Of a DNA stretch of 64,000 nucleotides, positions 19,748 to 28,752 are shown in pieces. How positions within the stretch are numbered: position 1 is the first letter of the stretch; each line of letters starts with the position of its first letter. The DNA is from CAIWHR01 sp963843595 (GTDB lineage: Bacteria > Pseudomonadota > Gammaproteobacteria > Burkholderiales > Casimicrobiaceae). The stretch lies in contig CAWJLG010000012.1 of NCBI GenBank assembly GCA_963843595.1, forward strand, positions 248,001-312,000. Direction: 5' to 3'. A program made the position numbers and the translations under genes. The notes under the pieces are model-generated. The model saw only the letters and a list, made by a program, of their open reading frames with translations. It searched no databases and had not been told where the DNA came from.

Positions 19748-20713
19748 TCACGGCTTCCTGGTTCCCGCCGTCACCACATAGTCCGGTCGCCCCGTGCGCA
19801 GCCAGGTGACGAGATTCTGCGCTGCCTTGCGCCGCAGCTCGCGCTCGGATTCCGCAGTGTAGAACGCAGCGTGCGGCGTCAGGATGACGCGCGGATGGCC
19901 GAGCAGCCTCGAGCCGGCGGGCACCGGCTCGACGGGAAGCACGTCGAGCGCGAGCCCCTTCAGCGTGCCGCGATCGAGTGCGGCGAGCGCCGCATCGACG
20001 TCGACGACCGCGCCGCGCGCCGTGTTGACGAGATAGCCGCCGGGTTTCATCGCGCCGAGCACCGCGGCGCCGATCATTCCGCGCGTCTCGTCGGTGAGCG
20101 GAACGTGCAGCGACACGACGTCGCTTTGCGCGAAGACTTCCGTCAGCGTGGCGCGCGCGACGTAGGCCGGGAAATCGCCATCGATGATGTACGGGTCGCA
20201 GGCGATCACCCGCCGGAACAGGTTGCGTCCGACGTGCGCCATGCGCTTGCCGATGCGACCCAGTCCGACGATACCCAGCGTCATGTCACTCGCGCGGCGC
20301 AGCTCGCCCGAGGAAAGGTAGTGCCACTTCCCCGCCTGGATGTCGCGGTGATACGCGACGATGTTGCGCATCATCGCGAGCGCCATCCCCAATGCGTGGG
20401 TGGCGACCTCGCCGACGCCGTAATCGGGCGAATTCGCGACCCAGACGCCGTGCCTGCCGCACGCCGCCGTGTCGACCGTGTCGAATCCGGCGCCGATGCG
20501 GCTCACGATGCCCAGGTCGGGCAACGCGGCGACGACCTGCTCGGTGATCGGCGCGTACTGGAGCAGGATTCCACGGCAGCCCTGTGCCGCAGCGACGATT
20601 TCGTCCTCGGTCCTGCACTGCACGGCCACAAGCTCGACGCCGGCGGCGGCGAACAGCTCGCGCTCGAGCGTGATGTCGGGGAAGTCGTTGTCGGAGAAGA
20701 GGACCTTGGGCAT
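19748..20713 (-). CDS. D-isomer-specific 2-hydroxyacid dehydrogenase
   Basis: 321 residues from the ATG at 20713. NAD-binding motif LGIVGLGRIGKRMA is central; catalytic residues of the family are in place: Arg in NTARGAVVDVDA, Glu in ALDVLPVEPVP and His in LTPHAAFY. Reduces a 2-keto acid to a D-2-hydroxy acid or the reverse, in the SerA/CtBP branch; the substrate is unknown. Being upstream on the same strand of a sugar-type importer suggests catabolism of an imported sugar acid, which is inference. Confidence 0.88.
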   Translation of the reverse strand: MPKVLFSDNDFPDITLERELFAAAGVELVAVQCRTEDEIVAAAQGCRGILLQYAPITEQVVAALPDLGIVSRIGAGFDTVDTAACGRHGVWVANSPDYGVGEVATHALGMALAMMRNIVAYHRDIQAGKWHYLSSGELRRASDMTLGIVGLGRIGKRMAHVGRNLFRRVIACDPYIIDGDFPAYVARATLTEVFAQSDVVSLHVPLTDETRGMIGAAVLGAMKPGGYLVNTARGAVVDVDAALAALDRGTLKGLALDVLPVEPVPAGSRLLGHPRVILTPHAAFYTAESERELRRKAAQNLVTWLRTGRPDYVVTAGTRKP

Positions 20714-20976
20714 GGGCGTTGCAGGTGACGGGCGCATCGCGCGGCGCGCGGGAGGGAGCGGGCGCACGAAGGCAACGCGCAACGGTACGTGGCGCACGCA
20801 ACGTGGTCAAGTGGCCGTGACCGGCCGCCGCGATGCGAAAACCTCGCTTGCGCGCCCGGCGGGTACACGACGACAGGCGGGCCGGACCCACCCGTCGGCG
20901 TCGGTCGCGCTGTCGCAGCGGCCCCGCCGAGTACGACCGGTATACTGCGCCGCAATCGACGCCACCGCGGCCCGCC

Positions 20977-22011
20977 ATGACCAGACCACTCGCAACGACC
21001 ATCTGCGGCAGCCTCCCGAAGCCGGCGTGGCTCGCGAAACCACAGGCGCTTTGGGCCCCGTGGCTGTTGGAAGGCGATGCCCTCGCCGAGGGCAAGCGGG
21101 ATGCGGTACGGCTGGTGCTGCGCGACCAGGAGCGCGCCGGTATCGACATCGTCAGCGACGGCGAGCAGACGCGGCGGCACTTCGTCACGACGTTCATCGA
21201 GAACCTCGACGGCGTGGATTTCGAGCACAAGCGCACGGTGCGCATCCGCAACCGCTACGACGCGGACGTGCCGGTGGTCGTCGGACCGGTCGCGCGCCGC
21301 GGACCGGTGTTCGTCGACGACGCCGCCTTCCTGAAAAGCGCGACGGACCGGCAGGTGAAGTTCACGCTCCCCGGGCCGATGACGATGGTCGACACCCTGT
21401 ACGACGCCCACTATCGCAGCCGCGAGAAGCTGGCCTGGGCGTTCGCGGAGATCCTCAACGAGGAGGCGCGCGCGATTGCTGCGGCCGGGGTGGACGTCAT
21501 CCAGTTCGACGAGCCGGCCTTCAACGTCTACTTCGAGGAAGTTCGCGACTGGGGCGTGGCGGCGCTCGAACGGGCTGCGGAGGGCCTCTGCTGCAAGACC
21601 GCGGTCCACATCTGCTACGGCTACGGCATCAAGGCCAACATCGAATGGAAGAAGACCCTCGGTTCGGAATGGCGCCAGTACGAGGAGACGTTCCCCCGCC
21701 TTGCGGGGTCGAAGATCGACCAGGTGTCGCTCGAGTGCGCAAATTCGAAGGTGCCGATCGAACTCCTCGGCCTGCTCGCGGGGAAGGACGTGCTGGTCGG
21801 CGCGATCGACGTCGCCACCGACCATGTCGAGACGCCCGAAGAGGTCGCGGCCACGCTCCGAGCGGCACTGGCCTTCGTCCCGGCGCCTCGGCTCTACCCG
21901 TGCACCAATTGCGGGATGGTCCCGCTGGCGCGTGACGTCGCGCGCGGCAAGCTGGGGGCGCTGGGTGCCGGGGCGGCGCTCGTCCGGGCCGAACTGGGCC
22001 AGCCGGTCTGA
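20977..22011 (+). CDS. Core-type cobalamin-independent methionine synthase (MetE C-terminal domain only)
   Basis: 344 residues from the ATG at 20977, less than half of E. coli MetE (about 750), so only the catalytic C-terminal barrel is present. Zinc ligands expected from MetE are seen: His and Cys in AVHICYGYG, Glu in VSLECANSK and Cys in YPCTNCGMVP. Such short MetE proteins transfer methyl groups to homocysteine, but their donor may be a corrinoid protein or another compound rather than methyltetrahydrofolate. A TATACT hexamer at 20941 could be the -10 box. Isolated gene; no met genes adjoin. Confidence 0.82.
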   Translation: MTRPLATTICGSLPKPAWLAKPQALWAPWLLEGDALAEGKRDAVRLVLRDQERAGIDIVSDGEQTRRHFVTTFIENLDGVDFEHKRTVRIRNRYDADVPVVVGPVARRGPVFVDDAAFLKSATDRQVKFTLPGPMTMVDTLYDAHYRSREKLAWAFAEILNEEARAIAAAGVDVIQFDEPAFNVYFEEVRDWGVAALERAAEGLCCKTAVHICYGYGIKANIEWKKTLGSEWRQYEETFPRLAGSKIDQVSLECANSKVPIELLGLLAGKDVLVGAIDVATDHVETPEEVAATLRAALAFVPAPRLYPCTNCGMVPLARDVARGKLGALGAGAALVRAELGQPV

Positions 22012-22054
22012 GTCCCGGCTGGCCGTCCCGGCGCCAAAGGCCGCTAAAAAAGTG

Positions 22055-22084
22055 CTGGCAGGTTCCGGAAATCGGGCGTACACT
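22055..22084 (+). promoter_or_regulatory. Candidate promoter of the first cold-shock gene
   Basis: CTGGCA (22055-22060), an 18-base spacer, then TACACT (22079-22084); each box matches consensus at 4 of 6. It would give a leader of about 145 bases, the long untranslated leader typical of cspA genes. Confidence 0.3.
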
Positions 22085-22191
22085 CCCAAAAGTGTTTTGT
22101 TCCAGGCAGTAAAGCAGGCGCAGGCCGTCGTCGTCTTTGGCGATTGCTGGTCATCCCGCCGCCGTACTTTCCTTGAGATCGAAACATTGGT

Positions 22192-22219
22192 CGGGCCCAC
22201 GGGCCCGGAGTTATTTTTT
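22192..22219 (+). promoter_or_regulatory. Terminator-like hairpin in cold-shock gene leader (attenuator candidate)
   Basis: CGGGCCC at 22192-22198 pairs with GGGCCCG at 22201-22207 and is followed by a T-rich run to 22219. The ribosome site GAGGA (22223-22227) and the ATG (22237) come right after. As read this is an intrinsic terminator placed before the coding region. The other cold-shock gene at 61222-61428 has the same arrangement. Confidence 0.6.
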
Positions 22220-22236
22220 CTTGAGGAACTACGGAA

Positions 22237-22440
22237 ATGGCAACTGGAACGGTAAAGTGGTTTAACGACGCCAAGGGCTTCGGCTTCATTACGCCGGATG
22301 GCGGCGGTGAAGATCTGTTCGCGCACTTCTCGGCGATCAACATGCAAGGATTCAAGACGCTGAAGGAAGGCCAGAAGGTCTCGTTCGAAGTGACGACGGG
22401 CCCGAAGGGCAAGCAAGCGAGCAACATCCAGGCGGCGTAA
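22237..22440 (+). CDS. Cold-shock protein, CspA family
   Basis: 67 residues, one cold-shock domain. RNP1-like KGFGFITP and RNP2-like DLFAHFSAI are intact, with opening MATGTVKWFNDAKGFGF. Binds single-stranded RNA/DNA and melts RNA hairpins; family members act as RNA chaperones and antiterminators. Ribosome site GAGGA nine bases upstream. The paralogue at 61222-61428 differs at a modest number of positions (DSKGFGF, GNDLFAHFTAIQ). Confidence 0.95.
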   Translation: MATGTVKWFNDAKGFGFITPDGGGEDLFAHFSAINMQGFKTLKEGQKVSFEVTTGPKGKQASNIQAA

Positions 22441-22447
22441 GCCTCCG

Positions 22448-22499
22448 CTGACGGTAAGCATCCGTCAGAAAAAAGCCGGGCATCTGCCCGGCTTTTTTT
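22448..22499 (+). terminator. Intrinsic terminator after cold-shock gene, usable from both sides
   Basis: GCCGGGC (22475-22481) pairs with GCCCGGC (22486-22492) around loop ATCT, flanked by an A run before (22469-22474) and a T run after (22493-22499), so it can stop transcription in both directions. A further 7-bp hairpin, CTGACGG/CCGTCAG at 22448-22468, precedes it. It ends the csp transcript and, on the other strand, the methyltransferase transcript. Confidence 0.9.
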
Positions 22500-22535
22500 C
22501 GTCCGCGACGGCCGCGGCAGGATTACGCGGCTGCC

Positions 22536-23300
22536 TCACCCGGGACCTTCGCGGCGACGCCGCGCGACCACCGAAAAAAAACGGGCATTCACGGGCACCG
22601 CTTGCGATGCGTAATCCCACCACACCTCGACGGTCTCGAAACCTGCCGCGGCAAGGACCGCACGCAGCGCGTCCGGGGTGAATGGCCGGATGACCTCGGC
22701 CATATCCACCTGGTCGACGAGGCTGCCGTCGGCGGCGAGCACCTGGTAGCGACGCTCGATGCGATTGCGCCCCGCGCCGACGGCCGCGACCCGCTTGGAC
22801 CGCGCGAGCACGAACTCGCCGAACGGGCGCCGGTAGTCGAGGCGGAAGTCCCCACTCTCGACCTCGGTCCTGGGGACGAATGCGTCGACGACGAAGAGTC
22901 CGTCGCGGACGAGCACGCGCCGCACCTCCGCCAGCATTCGCGCGAGGTCCGCGTCGTCGGCAAAATTGGTGATGAACGAGTAGGTGCACAGCACGATGTC
23001 GAATGCGGCGCGCAGCGCCAGCGCCCGCGCGTCCATTTGCGCGACGCGCAGGCCGAGGCCGCGGTCGGCCGCTTTCCGGCGCAGATCGGCCAGCATGCGC
23101 GCCGAGGCGTCGATGCCGAAGGCGTCGACGCCGCGTTCGAGGAGCGGCAGCAGAATCCGGCCGTTGCCGCAGCCCATCTCCAGCACTGCGCCGCGCCGGC
23201 GGGCGCACATGCTGGCATAGAAGCCGATGTCGTCGAACGCCATGTTGCGCGCCATGTCGGCGTCGTAGAATTTCGCGATGCGATCGTAGGTGCCGGCCAT
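22536..23300 (-). CDS. Class I SAM-dependent methyltransferase
   Basis: 254 residues from the ATG at 23300. SAM motif I is VLEMGCGNGRILLPLLERG (about 39-57), then the acidic DAFGIDASARML, and motif IV region DIVLCTYSFITNFADD. The substrate is unknown; being last in a glycan cluster suggests modification of a sugar or glycan end. Downstream is the bidirectional terminator at 22469-22499. The out-of-frame extension of the upstream glycosyltransferase frame overlaps most of this gene, but this frame carries the recognisable domain. Confidence 0.88.
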   Translation of the reverse strand: MAGTYDRIAKFYDADMARNMAFDDIGFYASMCARRRGAVLEMGCGNGRILLPLLERGVDAFGIDASARMLADLRRKAADRGLGLRVAQMDARALALRAAFDIVLCTYSFITNFADDADLARMLAEVRRVLVRDGLFVVDAFVPRTEVESGDFRLDYRRPFGEFVLARSKRVAAVGAGRNRIERRYQVLAADGSLVDQVDMAEVIRPFTPDALRAVLAAAGFETVEVWWDYASQAVPVNARFFSVVARRRREGPG

Positions 23301-23316
23301 CGGGCGTCCCTTCCGC

Positions 23317-25591
23317 TCAGTCTGCCCGCAGCGTCCAGCAGCTCGGCGTAGAGCGCGCGCTGCACGGCGGCGCAGCGGTCCCAACGGTAGCGATCGAGCT
23401 TGTCCGTGTCGGGTGCTTCGAGGCGGTGCCGGGATTCCGGGTTCGTGAGCAGATCGACGATCGGCCCGATCATTTCGTGGACGCCCGGAACCGTGACCAG
23501 CGCGGCGAGGGCATCGTTCTCGAATCCCCGCGCGCCGGCGCGCGTGCTGACGCACATCCGGCCGGCCATCAGCGACTCGATCAACTTCACCGCGGACCCG
23601 CGGATGCCTTCGAGCGGATTCACGGTCAGAGCACATGCCTGAAGCAGCATCGGAACGTCATCGCGATGGCCGGTCACCACGACGCCGGGCTGCGCGAACT
23701 CGGCATGGCGCTTCGCGATCGCGATTCCCTCGTCGCCCCCCAGCACCAGCAGTTCCGACCCCGGGACCGAGGCCTTGATCGCGGGCCAGGCATCACGCAG
23801 GAAGCGACGTATTCCGTCGAGATTGGGTGCGTACCGGAACGGGCCGATGAAGAGCAGCCGGGACGACTGCGATTCGCGATACGGTTCGCTCGGAGCCCGG
23901 CTGCCGTTGGGAACGCAGACCACACGTGGATGGCGGACGAGCGCACGATCATTTTCCGAGCACACGGTGATCGCGTCGTAGGCGCCGAGGACCTCGGACT
24001 CGAACCGCGCCCCTGCGTCACCGGGCCCGAAGTCCTCCGCCGAGTACGCGTCGTGGAGGCCCAGTATCCAGCGCTGCCCGGTTTCCCGCATGCGCACGAG
24101 CGGCGCGAGCTCGAGGTGCTCGACCTGGATCACCACGGGTTGGTAATGTGCGATCGCGGCACGGACCGCTGCGACCAGCCGCGGGTGGCAATGGCGCGCC
24201 ACCCACTCGGAGAGGTCGTGGTCCGGCGACGCCGCCGAGTCGTCGCGTTGGACCAGGCGCACCGCATACAGGCCGTCGAGAAACGGCAGGCTGCGCGCGT
24301 CATAGAGCACGGCCTCGTCGGAAACGAGCACCACGTCGTAGTCGTGCCGCAGATCCCCGAGCAGCTCGGCAATGCGCCGTGCCCCGCCGTGCCGGGGCGG
24401 GTACACGGCGAAGGGCGAGACGAGAAGCATCCGCGGCCTCGCAACGTGTCCTGCCTCGTCCTCTCCGATCCGATACGTAAACGACGAGCGCAGCGTGGCG
24501 CGTCCGGACGCGTCGTGCAGCATCGGTGCTGTGCCGTGGGGCAGCGGCTGGCGACCGCGCAGCCGTTGGACGAATACGCCGGCGGCCCGCGCCCAACGCG
24601 TCAGCTCGCGCTGACTTTCGTAAGGCAGGCGGCATACGCGCTCCATGAGCCAGGCGGGACTCTGCGCGGTCGCACCGTGCCGCGCGTCGAACAGCAGGCG
24701 GTTGCGCTCGACGATCCGGTCGATCTCGGCGGCTGCGTAGAAGCGCGCGGTGGTCGCCCGGTGCCGGTGCGTCGCCCGCGCCTGCGGGCAGTACAGCACG
24801 CGCATGCCGTCGCGCCACGCCCTTACCCCCCATTCGATGTCCTCCCAATAGAACGGGTCGTAACAGCGGCTGGCACGGACGTAGCGGCGCAACGGTGAGG
24901 TACGGAAGACCGCGGCGCCGCCACTCGCCGCAAGGTGCGGCCGCACGCGGTCATCCGCAACCGGTGCGTGAAAGACGTGCACCCCCGCGTCGTCCGCGTA
25001 CCAGTCGACGAGCCCGGTCTCCTCGCGCCGGCCGTCCGCACTCTGCTGGAAGATCTGCGCCGCGACGGCGAACACATCCGCCGCACGCAGCGAAAGCAGC
25101 GCGGCGATCGCGTCGGGGGCGAGCATCATGTCGTTGTTGAGGAGCAACGTCCAGTCGAAACGCGCATGCGCGAGGCCGCGCTCGATCGCCCCGCCAAATC
25201 CGAGCGGCGTCGATGCGTGTTCGAATTCGACATGGGGAAACTGCCGGCGCACCTCGTCGTAGACCTCGAGACGCGCACCGTTGGCGACGACGATCACCTG
25301 CCGCGGTTCCGGCACGCACTCGAGCGCCCGATAGAGCGCCCGCAGCGCTTCGGTCAGCATCGCGGGCGCATCGCGATCGGGAATGACGACGGAGAGGCCG
25401 GGCCGGGACGGTTCGGCTGGCCGCAAGCGCTCGCCGACGCGCGCCTGGGCCAGCCGGTCTGCCACCCGCATTGCCAGGAACAGCGGGGCGAGACGCAGCC
25501 GCTGGCGCCACCCGGTGCCCCAGTTCCACTTCGATGGCGCGCGCGCCGGCACAGGCGTTAAGGCCGCGGCGTGACCTTCCGCGGTGCTCAT
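23317..25591 (-). CDS. Two-domain glycosyltransferase (GT2 + GT4-like)
   Basis: Starts at 25591 with an ATGA overlap on the stop of the upstream gene. N-terminal half: GT2 fold like rhamnosyltransferases (LSVVIPDRDAPAMLTEALRA, LLLNNDMMLAPDAIAAL, FYWEDIEWGVRAW). C-terminal half: GT-B fold (RMLLVSPFAVYPPRHGGARR, LLFIGPFRYAPNLDGIRRF, NPLEGIRGSAVKLIESLMAG). It probably adds two sugars in a surface glycan. The literal frame does not stop before the methyltransferase gene but runs to 22589 (1,000 residues), losing family similarity near 23330. A TGA at 23317-23319 in the neighbouring frame would end it neatly if one extra base lies just upstream; I give that end. Confidence 0.78.
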
Positions 25592-26712
25592 ACCAGCAGC
25601 GGGTCGCGCAGTGCCGGCCACGAAGGCGCGCCGTTCATTCCAAGCGCCTGGTCGGCGAACATCGCTGCCCAGACGTTGGCGCGCGATGGGCTCTGCTCCA
25701 TGGCGAAAGGTACCGCTCCGTCGGGCCGGATGGTCTCGGCGAGCAATCGCTCCAGTCGCGCGAGCGGCACTCGATCCGGTCGTCGTGACCCAAGATGCGC
25801 CGCCAACAGCCGGCCAACGCGAATGGCCTGTGCCGCAACGTCGAGACGCTGCGGCCCGCGCTCGGCGCGCGATTCGCGAATCCACCCGGACGTGCGGACG
25901 TCCTCGAGCAACGCGTCGAATTGCGCCGCGACCGCGGGCAGCACGGCCCGGAATCGCGGATGGCGCGGCAGCCCGAGCACGCCCTCGAATGTGTAGAGCA
26001 GCGGGTGCGCCTCGTCGTGGGGCGCATCGAGCGCCGCCTCCAGACTTGCGCCGAACGTCGCTTCCGCCGCAGCGACGAGCCCAGACGGAATCCCGGGCAG
26101 CACCCGCGCGGCCGTGATGACGCCCGCCGCCGCCTTGGCGAGGAATCCGCCGCGGCGCGTCGACCACCGATCCGGGAGCGGCGGAGCGCCTGCGCGCGGA
26201 AGACAGGCCATGAACGCGCCATCGGATCCGATCAGTCGCGCGAGCTCGCGGCTCAATCCGGCCACGACGCCCGGATCGGGCGCGATCAGCGAATGCCGAA
26301 CGGCCGATCCGAGACCGCGCAAAACCATTGCCAGGTCGAAAAAGAACGAGGCGTCATTGCGCCAGTCCGGGACGACGGCGGCAAGCGGTATCCGGGTGGG
26401 TGGGGGATCGTGGCTCTCGAGCCAGGCGGCGATCCAGCTCTGCGCGGCCGCGGCGCGGCGCGCAAGTGGCGGCGCGGCATCGCCGATCGCCGCCCGCCAC
26501 GCGAGCCACTGCAGGTAATAGCCGGTGATTTCCGGGTACGCGTAGGCCGCGCGACCATCGGCTTCCAGCATGCCCGCCACCGCCCCGGTGTGAAGGCCCG
26601 ATCGCAGTTGCGCCGGCCCTTCGAGCAACCAATGGGTTACCGAGTTGCCCGCCGATGAAAGAAATTCCCCGGCACTCGCCCGCGGCGCGCGCACGTGCGC
26701 GTCCCGCTTCAT
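25588..26712 (-). CDS. Unrecognised helical protein of glycan cluster (possible alpha/alpha toroid)
   Basis: 374 residues. The start at 26712 and the stop at 25588 both overlap neighbours by ATGA, so it is translationally coupled between wecB and the glycosyltransferase. I do not recognise a named family. It is alanine-rich and helical, with conserved-looking motifs HTGAVAGMLEADGRAAYAYP, EITGYYLQWLAWRA, WRNDASFFFDLAMVLRGL, HPLLYTFEGVLGLPRH and RANVWAAMFADQAL. Repeated helix pairs with aromatic and acidic motifs resemble (alpha/alpha)6 barrels of polysaccharide-active enzymes; that is only a resemblance. No signal peptide. Confidence 0.7.
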   Translation of the reverse strand: MKRDAHVRAPRASAGEFLSSAGNSVTHWLLEGPAQLRSGLHTGAVAGMLEADGRAAYAYPEITGYYLQWLAWRAAIGDAAPPLARRAAAAQSWIAAWLESHDPPPTRIPLAAVVPDWRNDASFFFDLAMVLRGLGSAVRHSLIAPDPGVVAGLSRELARLIGSDGAFMACLPRAGAPPLPDRWSTRRGGFLAKAAAGVITAARVLPGIPSGLVAAAEATFGASLEAALDAPHDEAHPLLYTFEGVLGLPRHPRFRAVLPAVAAQFDALLEDVRTSGWIRESRAERGPQRLDVAAQAIRVGRLLAAHLGSRRPDRVPLARLERLLAETIRPDGAVPFAMEQSPSRANVWAAMFADQALGMNGAPSWPALRDPLLV

Positions 26713-27965
26713 GCGGCCACGGCGTCCACCAGCACGCTCTCGACCACGTCGACGATCCGCACGGCAGCATCGCCCGCACCGAAAGGAGCGTCGGCGTCGA
26801 AGGGCAGACCGGGTCGGCGCGGCGCAGCGAGCATGGCCAACGCATTGTCGACGAGGGTGCGGCGGTCGACCGGAACGAGCCGTGCGAATCCGGACGCCAC
26901 GCATTCCGGCCGTTCCGTGTTCGCCCGCGGGATCAGCAACGGCGTGCCGAGGTGCGGCGCCTCCTCCTGGATGCCCCCCGAGTCGCTGACGATCAGCGCC
27001 GCGCGCCCTGCCGCGGCGATGAACTCGCCATAGTTCATCGGCGCAACCAGCCGAAAGCCGCGCCGGCCCTCGAGCCGGCGGCGCACACGCAATCCGATGC
27101 GGGGATTGGGATGAACGGCGAACACGACGACGAGATCGGGACGCAGCTCGGTGAGTTCTATCAGCGCGTCGCACACGGTCTCCGCCTTGGCATCCCAGTT
27201 CTCGCGCCGATGCAGCGTCACCAGCACCTCGCTGCCGACCGCCGCCGAAAGGTGATCGACTGCGTGCCCCGACGATTCGAGCAGCGCGCGCAGCGCGTCG
27301 ATCCCGGTGTTCCCGACGCGATGCACCGCAGAGGCCGGCACTCCTTCCTCGAGCAGCCGGGCTTCGGCCGACCGGCTTGGCGCGAAGTGCAGGTCGGCGT
27401 AGCCGGCGATACGGCGCCGGAACCACTCCTCCGGGAACGGGTCGGCAATGCTGTCCGTACGCAAGCCCGCCTCGATGTGGGCGACGGGGACGCCCGCATC
27501 GTGCGCCGCGCGTGCCCCGCAGTACGCGGTCAACGTGTCCCCTTGAACAAGCACCATGGCCGGCCGCACGTCGGCGATCGCGGCGCGCAGCTGCCGACGC
27601 AGCAGCCAGGCCGCCGCCGTCAAGTTGGGATGCGGTGGCAGCGGGGGCAACTCGACATCGCAGCGGACACCGAAATCGCCGAGCGTTTGCCGCACGACGG
27701 CCGCGTGCTGGCCGCTGTTGACGACGACGCTCGCCAGACCCGGCCTGCGGCGCAACTCGCGCACCACCGGTGCGAGCTTGATGCCCTCCGGACGCGTACC
27801 GACGACCACCAGGATCGTTCCGCGTTCGCGCCTCGGGCGCACACTACCCGCATCCCGACGCGCCCCGCCCGCGGCGAGCGCTTCATGCCGTTTGCTCTCC
27901 AAAGACCTGTCCCCACCTTCCGGCCGTTGCCCGGCCCCGCACGGAGAGCCCGTGCGGCAAGGCAC
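26709..27965 (-). CDS. wecB: Non-hydrolysing UDP-GlcNAc 2-epimerase
   Basis: Up to 418 residues from a GTG at 27965; the family core starts near ILVVVGTRPEGIKLAPV, so a GTG at 27842 (377 residues) is the more family-like start. Motifs: LVQGDTLTAYCGA, AHIEAGLRTD, VTLHRRENWD, AVHPNPRIG and the substrate loop IVSDSGGIQEEAPHLGTPLL. Interconverts UDP-GlcNAc and UDP-ManNAc, giving a precursor for surface glycan. It heads the coupled set wecB / helical protein / glycosyltransferase / methyltransferase; its stop overlaps the next start by ATGA. Confidence 0.9.
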   Translation of the reverse strand: MPCRTGSPCGAGQRPEGGDRSLESKRHEALAAGGARRDAGSVRPRRERGTILVVVGTRPEGIKLAPVVRELRRRPGLASVVVNSGQHAAVVRQTLGDFGVRCDVELPPLPPHPNLTAAAWLLRRQLRAAIADVRPAMVLVQGDTLTAYCGARAAHDAGVPVAHIEAGLRTDSIADPFPEEWFRRRIAGYADLHFAPSRSAEARLLEEGVPASAVHRVGNTGIDALRALLESSGHAVDHLSAAVGSEVLVTLHRRENWDAKAETVCDALIELTELRPDLVVVFAVHPNPRIGLRVRRRLEGRRGFRLVAPMNYGEFIAAAGRAALIVSDSGGIQEEAPHLGTPLLIPRANTERPECVASGFARLVPVDRRTLVDNALAMLAAPRRPGLPFDADAPFGAGDAAVRIVDVVESVLVDAVAA

Positions 27966-28094
27966 CTCCCCGAAAACTCGCTCGCCGATCGCTTGTTCGC
28001 TGCAATGCCGGTCGCCGGACCCCGCCGTTCGCTCAGGAACGATGACGGCGCCTCGAATTGTACCGCGGTCCCGAACGCCGACGGCGCGGCGCGA

Positions 28095-28691
28095 TCAGGT
28101 GCGTGGCGACCTCTCGCCGCCACCCAGACCGAGCGGTGCCGGCGTCAGGTTGGCGATCTCGCGGAACAGTTGCCGCAGCTCCCGTCCGTTCTCGCCGGCC
28201 TCGCTCAGCTCGACATTTTCTGCGAACGCTGCGTCGACCTCGTTCCAGTCGGCGTCGCTCAGGACGCGGCGCGCGAGCGGAATCACGACCTCCTCCTCTT
28301 GCCGCATGTGCCGCCAGTGGAAATCGGCGTACACCCTGGCGATCTCGGCGAAGCGTGCCGGCGCGTTGTCACTGCGCTGCTCCAGATCGACGAGCGCCAG
28401 ACGCAGACGCTCGAGCGCCGGGTAGCTGCCTTCGTGCTCCCGGCGCAGCCCGGCGATCTCGGCGGCGCCCTCGCCGGTCCGCCGCTCGATCGCCGCGAAC
28501 AGGAAGCGATCCTCCTTCGGGTGATGGAGCCGCTCCGGAAACCGGTCGAGGTAATCGACCATCGCGTGCAGCAGCCGAAAGTCGGGGGCAAGCCGGCCCT
28601 CGCCGATCGCCGCGCCGACGCGCGCGATGGCCTCCACGACCGACGTGATCAGCCGATGTTCCTTCTGGATGATCTGGATTGCTTTGCGCAT
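28095..28691 (-). CDS. Hemerythrin HHE domain protein
   Basis: 198 residues. Hemerythrin-type metal ligands are suggested by IIQKEHRLI (start), ERLHHPKEDRFLF (about 54-66), LRREHEGSY and DFHWRHMRQEEEVVIP. A di-iron, four-helix HHE protein is expected; family members sense or bind oxygen, nitric oxide or iron. It follows livF by 61 bases on the same strand, so it may be cotranscribed with the Liv importer. The C-terminal 40 residues are low-complexity and variable. Confidence 0.88.
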   Translation of the reverse strand: MRKAIQIIQKEHRLITSVVEAIARVGAAIGEGRLAPDFRLLHAMVDYLDRFPERLHHPKEDRFLFAAIERRTGEGAAEIAGLRREHEGSYPALERLRLALVDLEQRSDNAPARFAEIARVYADFHWRHMRQEEEVVIPLARRVLSDADWNEVDAAFAENVELSEAGENGRELRQLFREIANLTPAPLGLGGGERSPRT

Positions 28692-28752
28692 GGCCTCGTT
28701 TGCCTCCGGCCGGCGGCTCCGCGCGCGAACGCGGACACCGGCATTCCGGAAC

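Noticed and set aside
22044..22427. Minus-strand frame opposite the cold-shock gene
   Set aside because: Opposite a well-supported csp gene and its leader.
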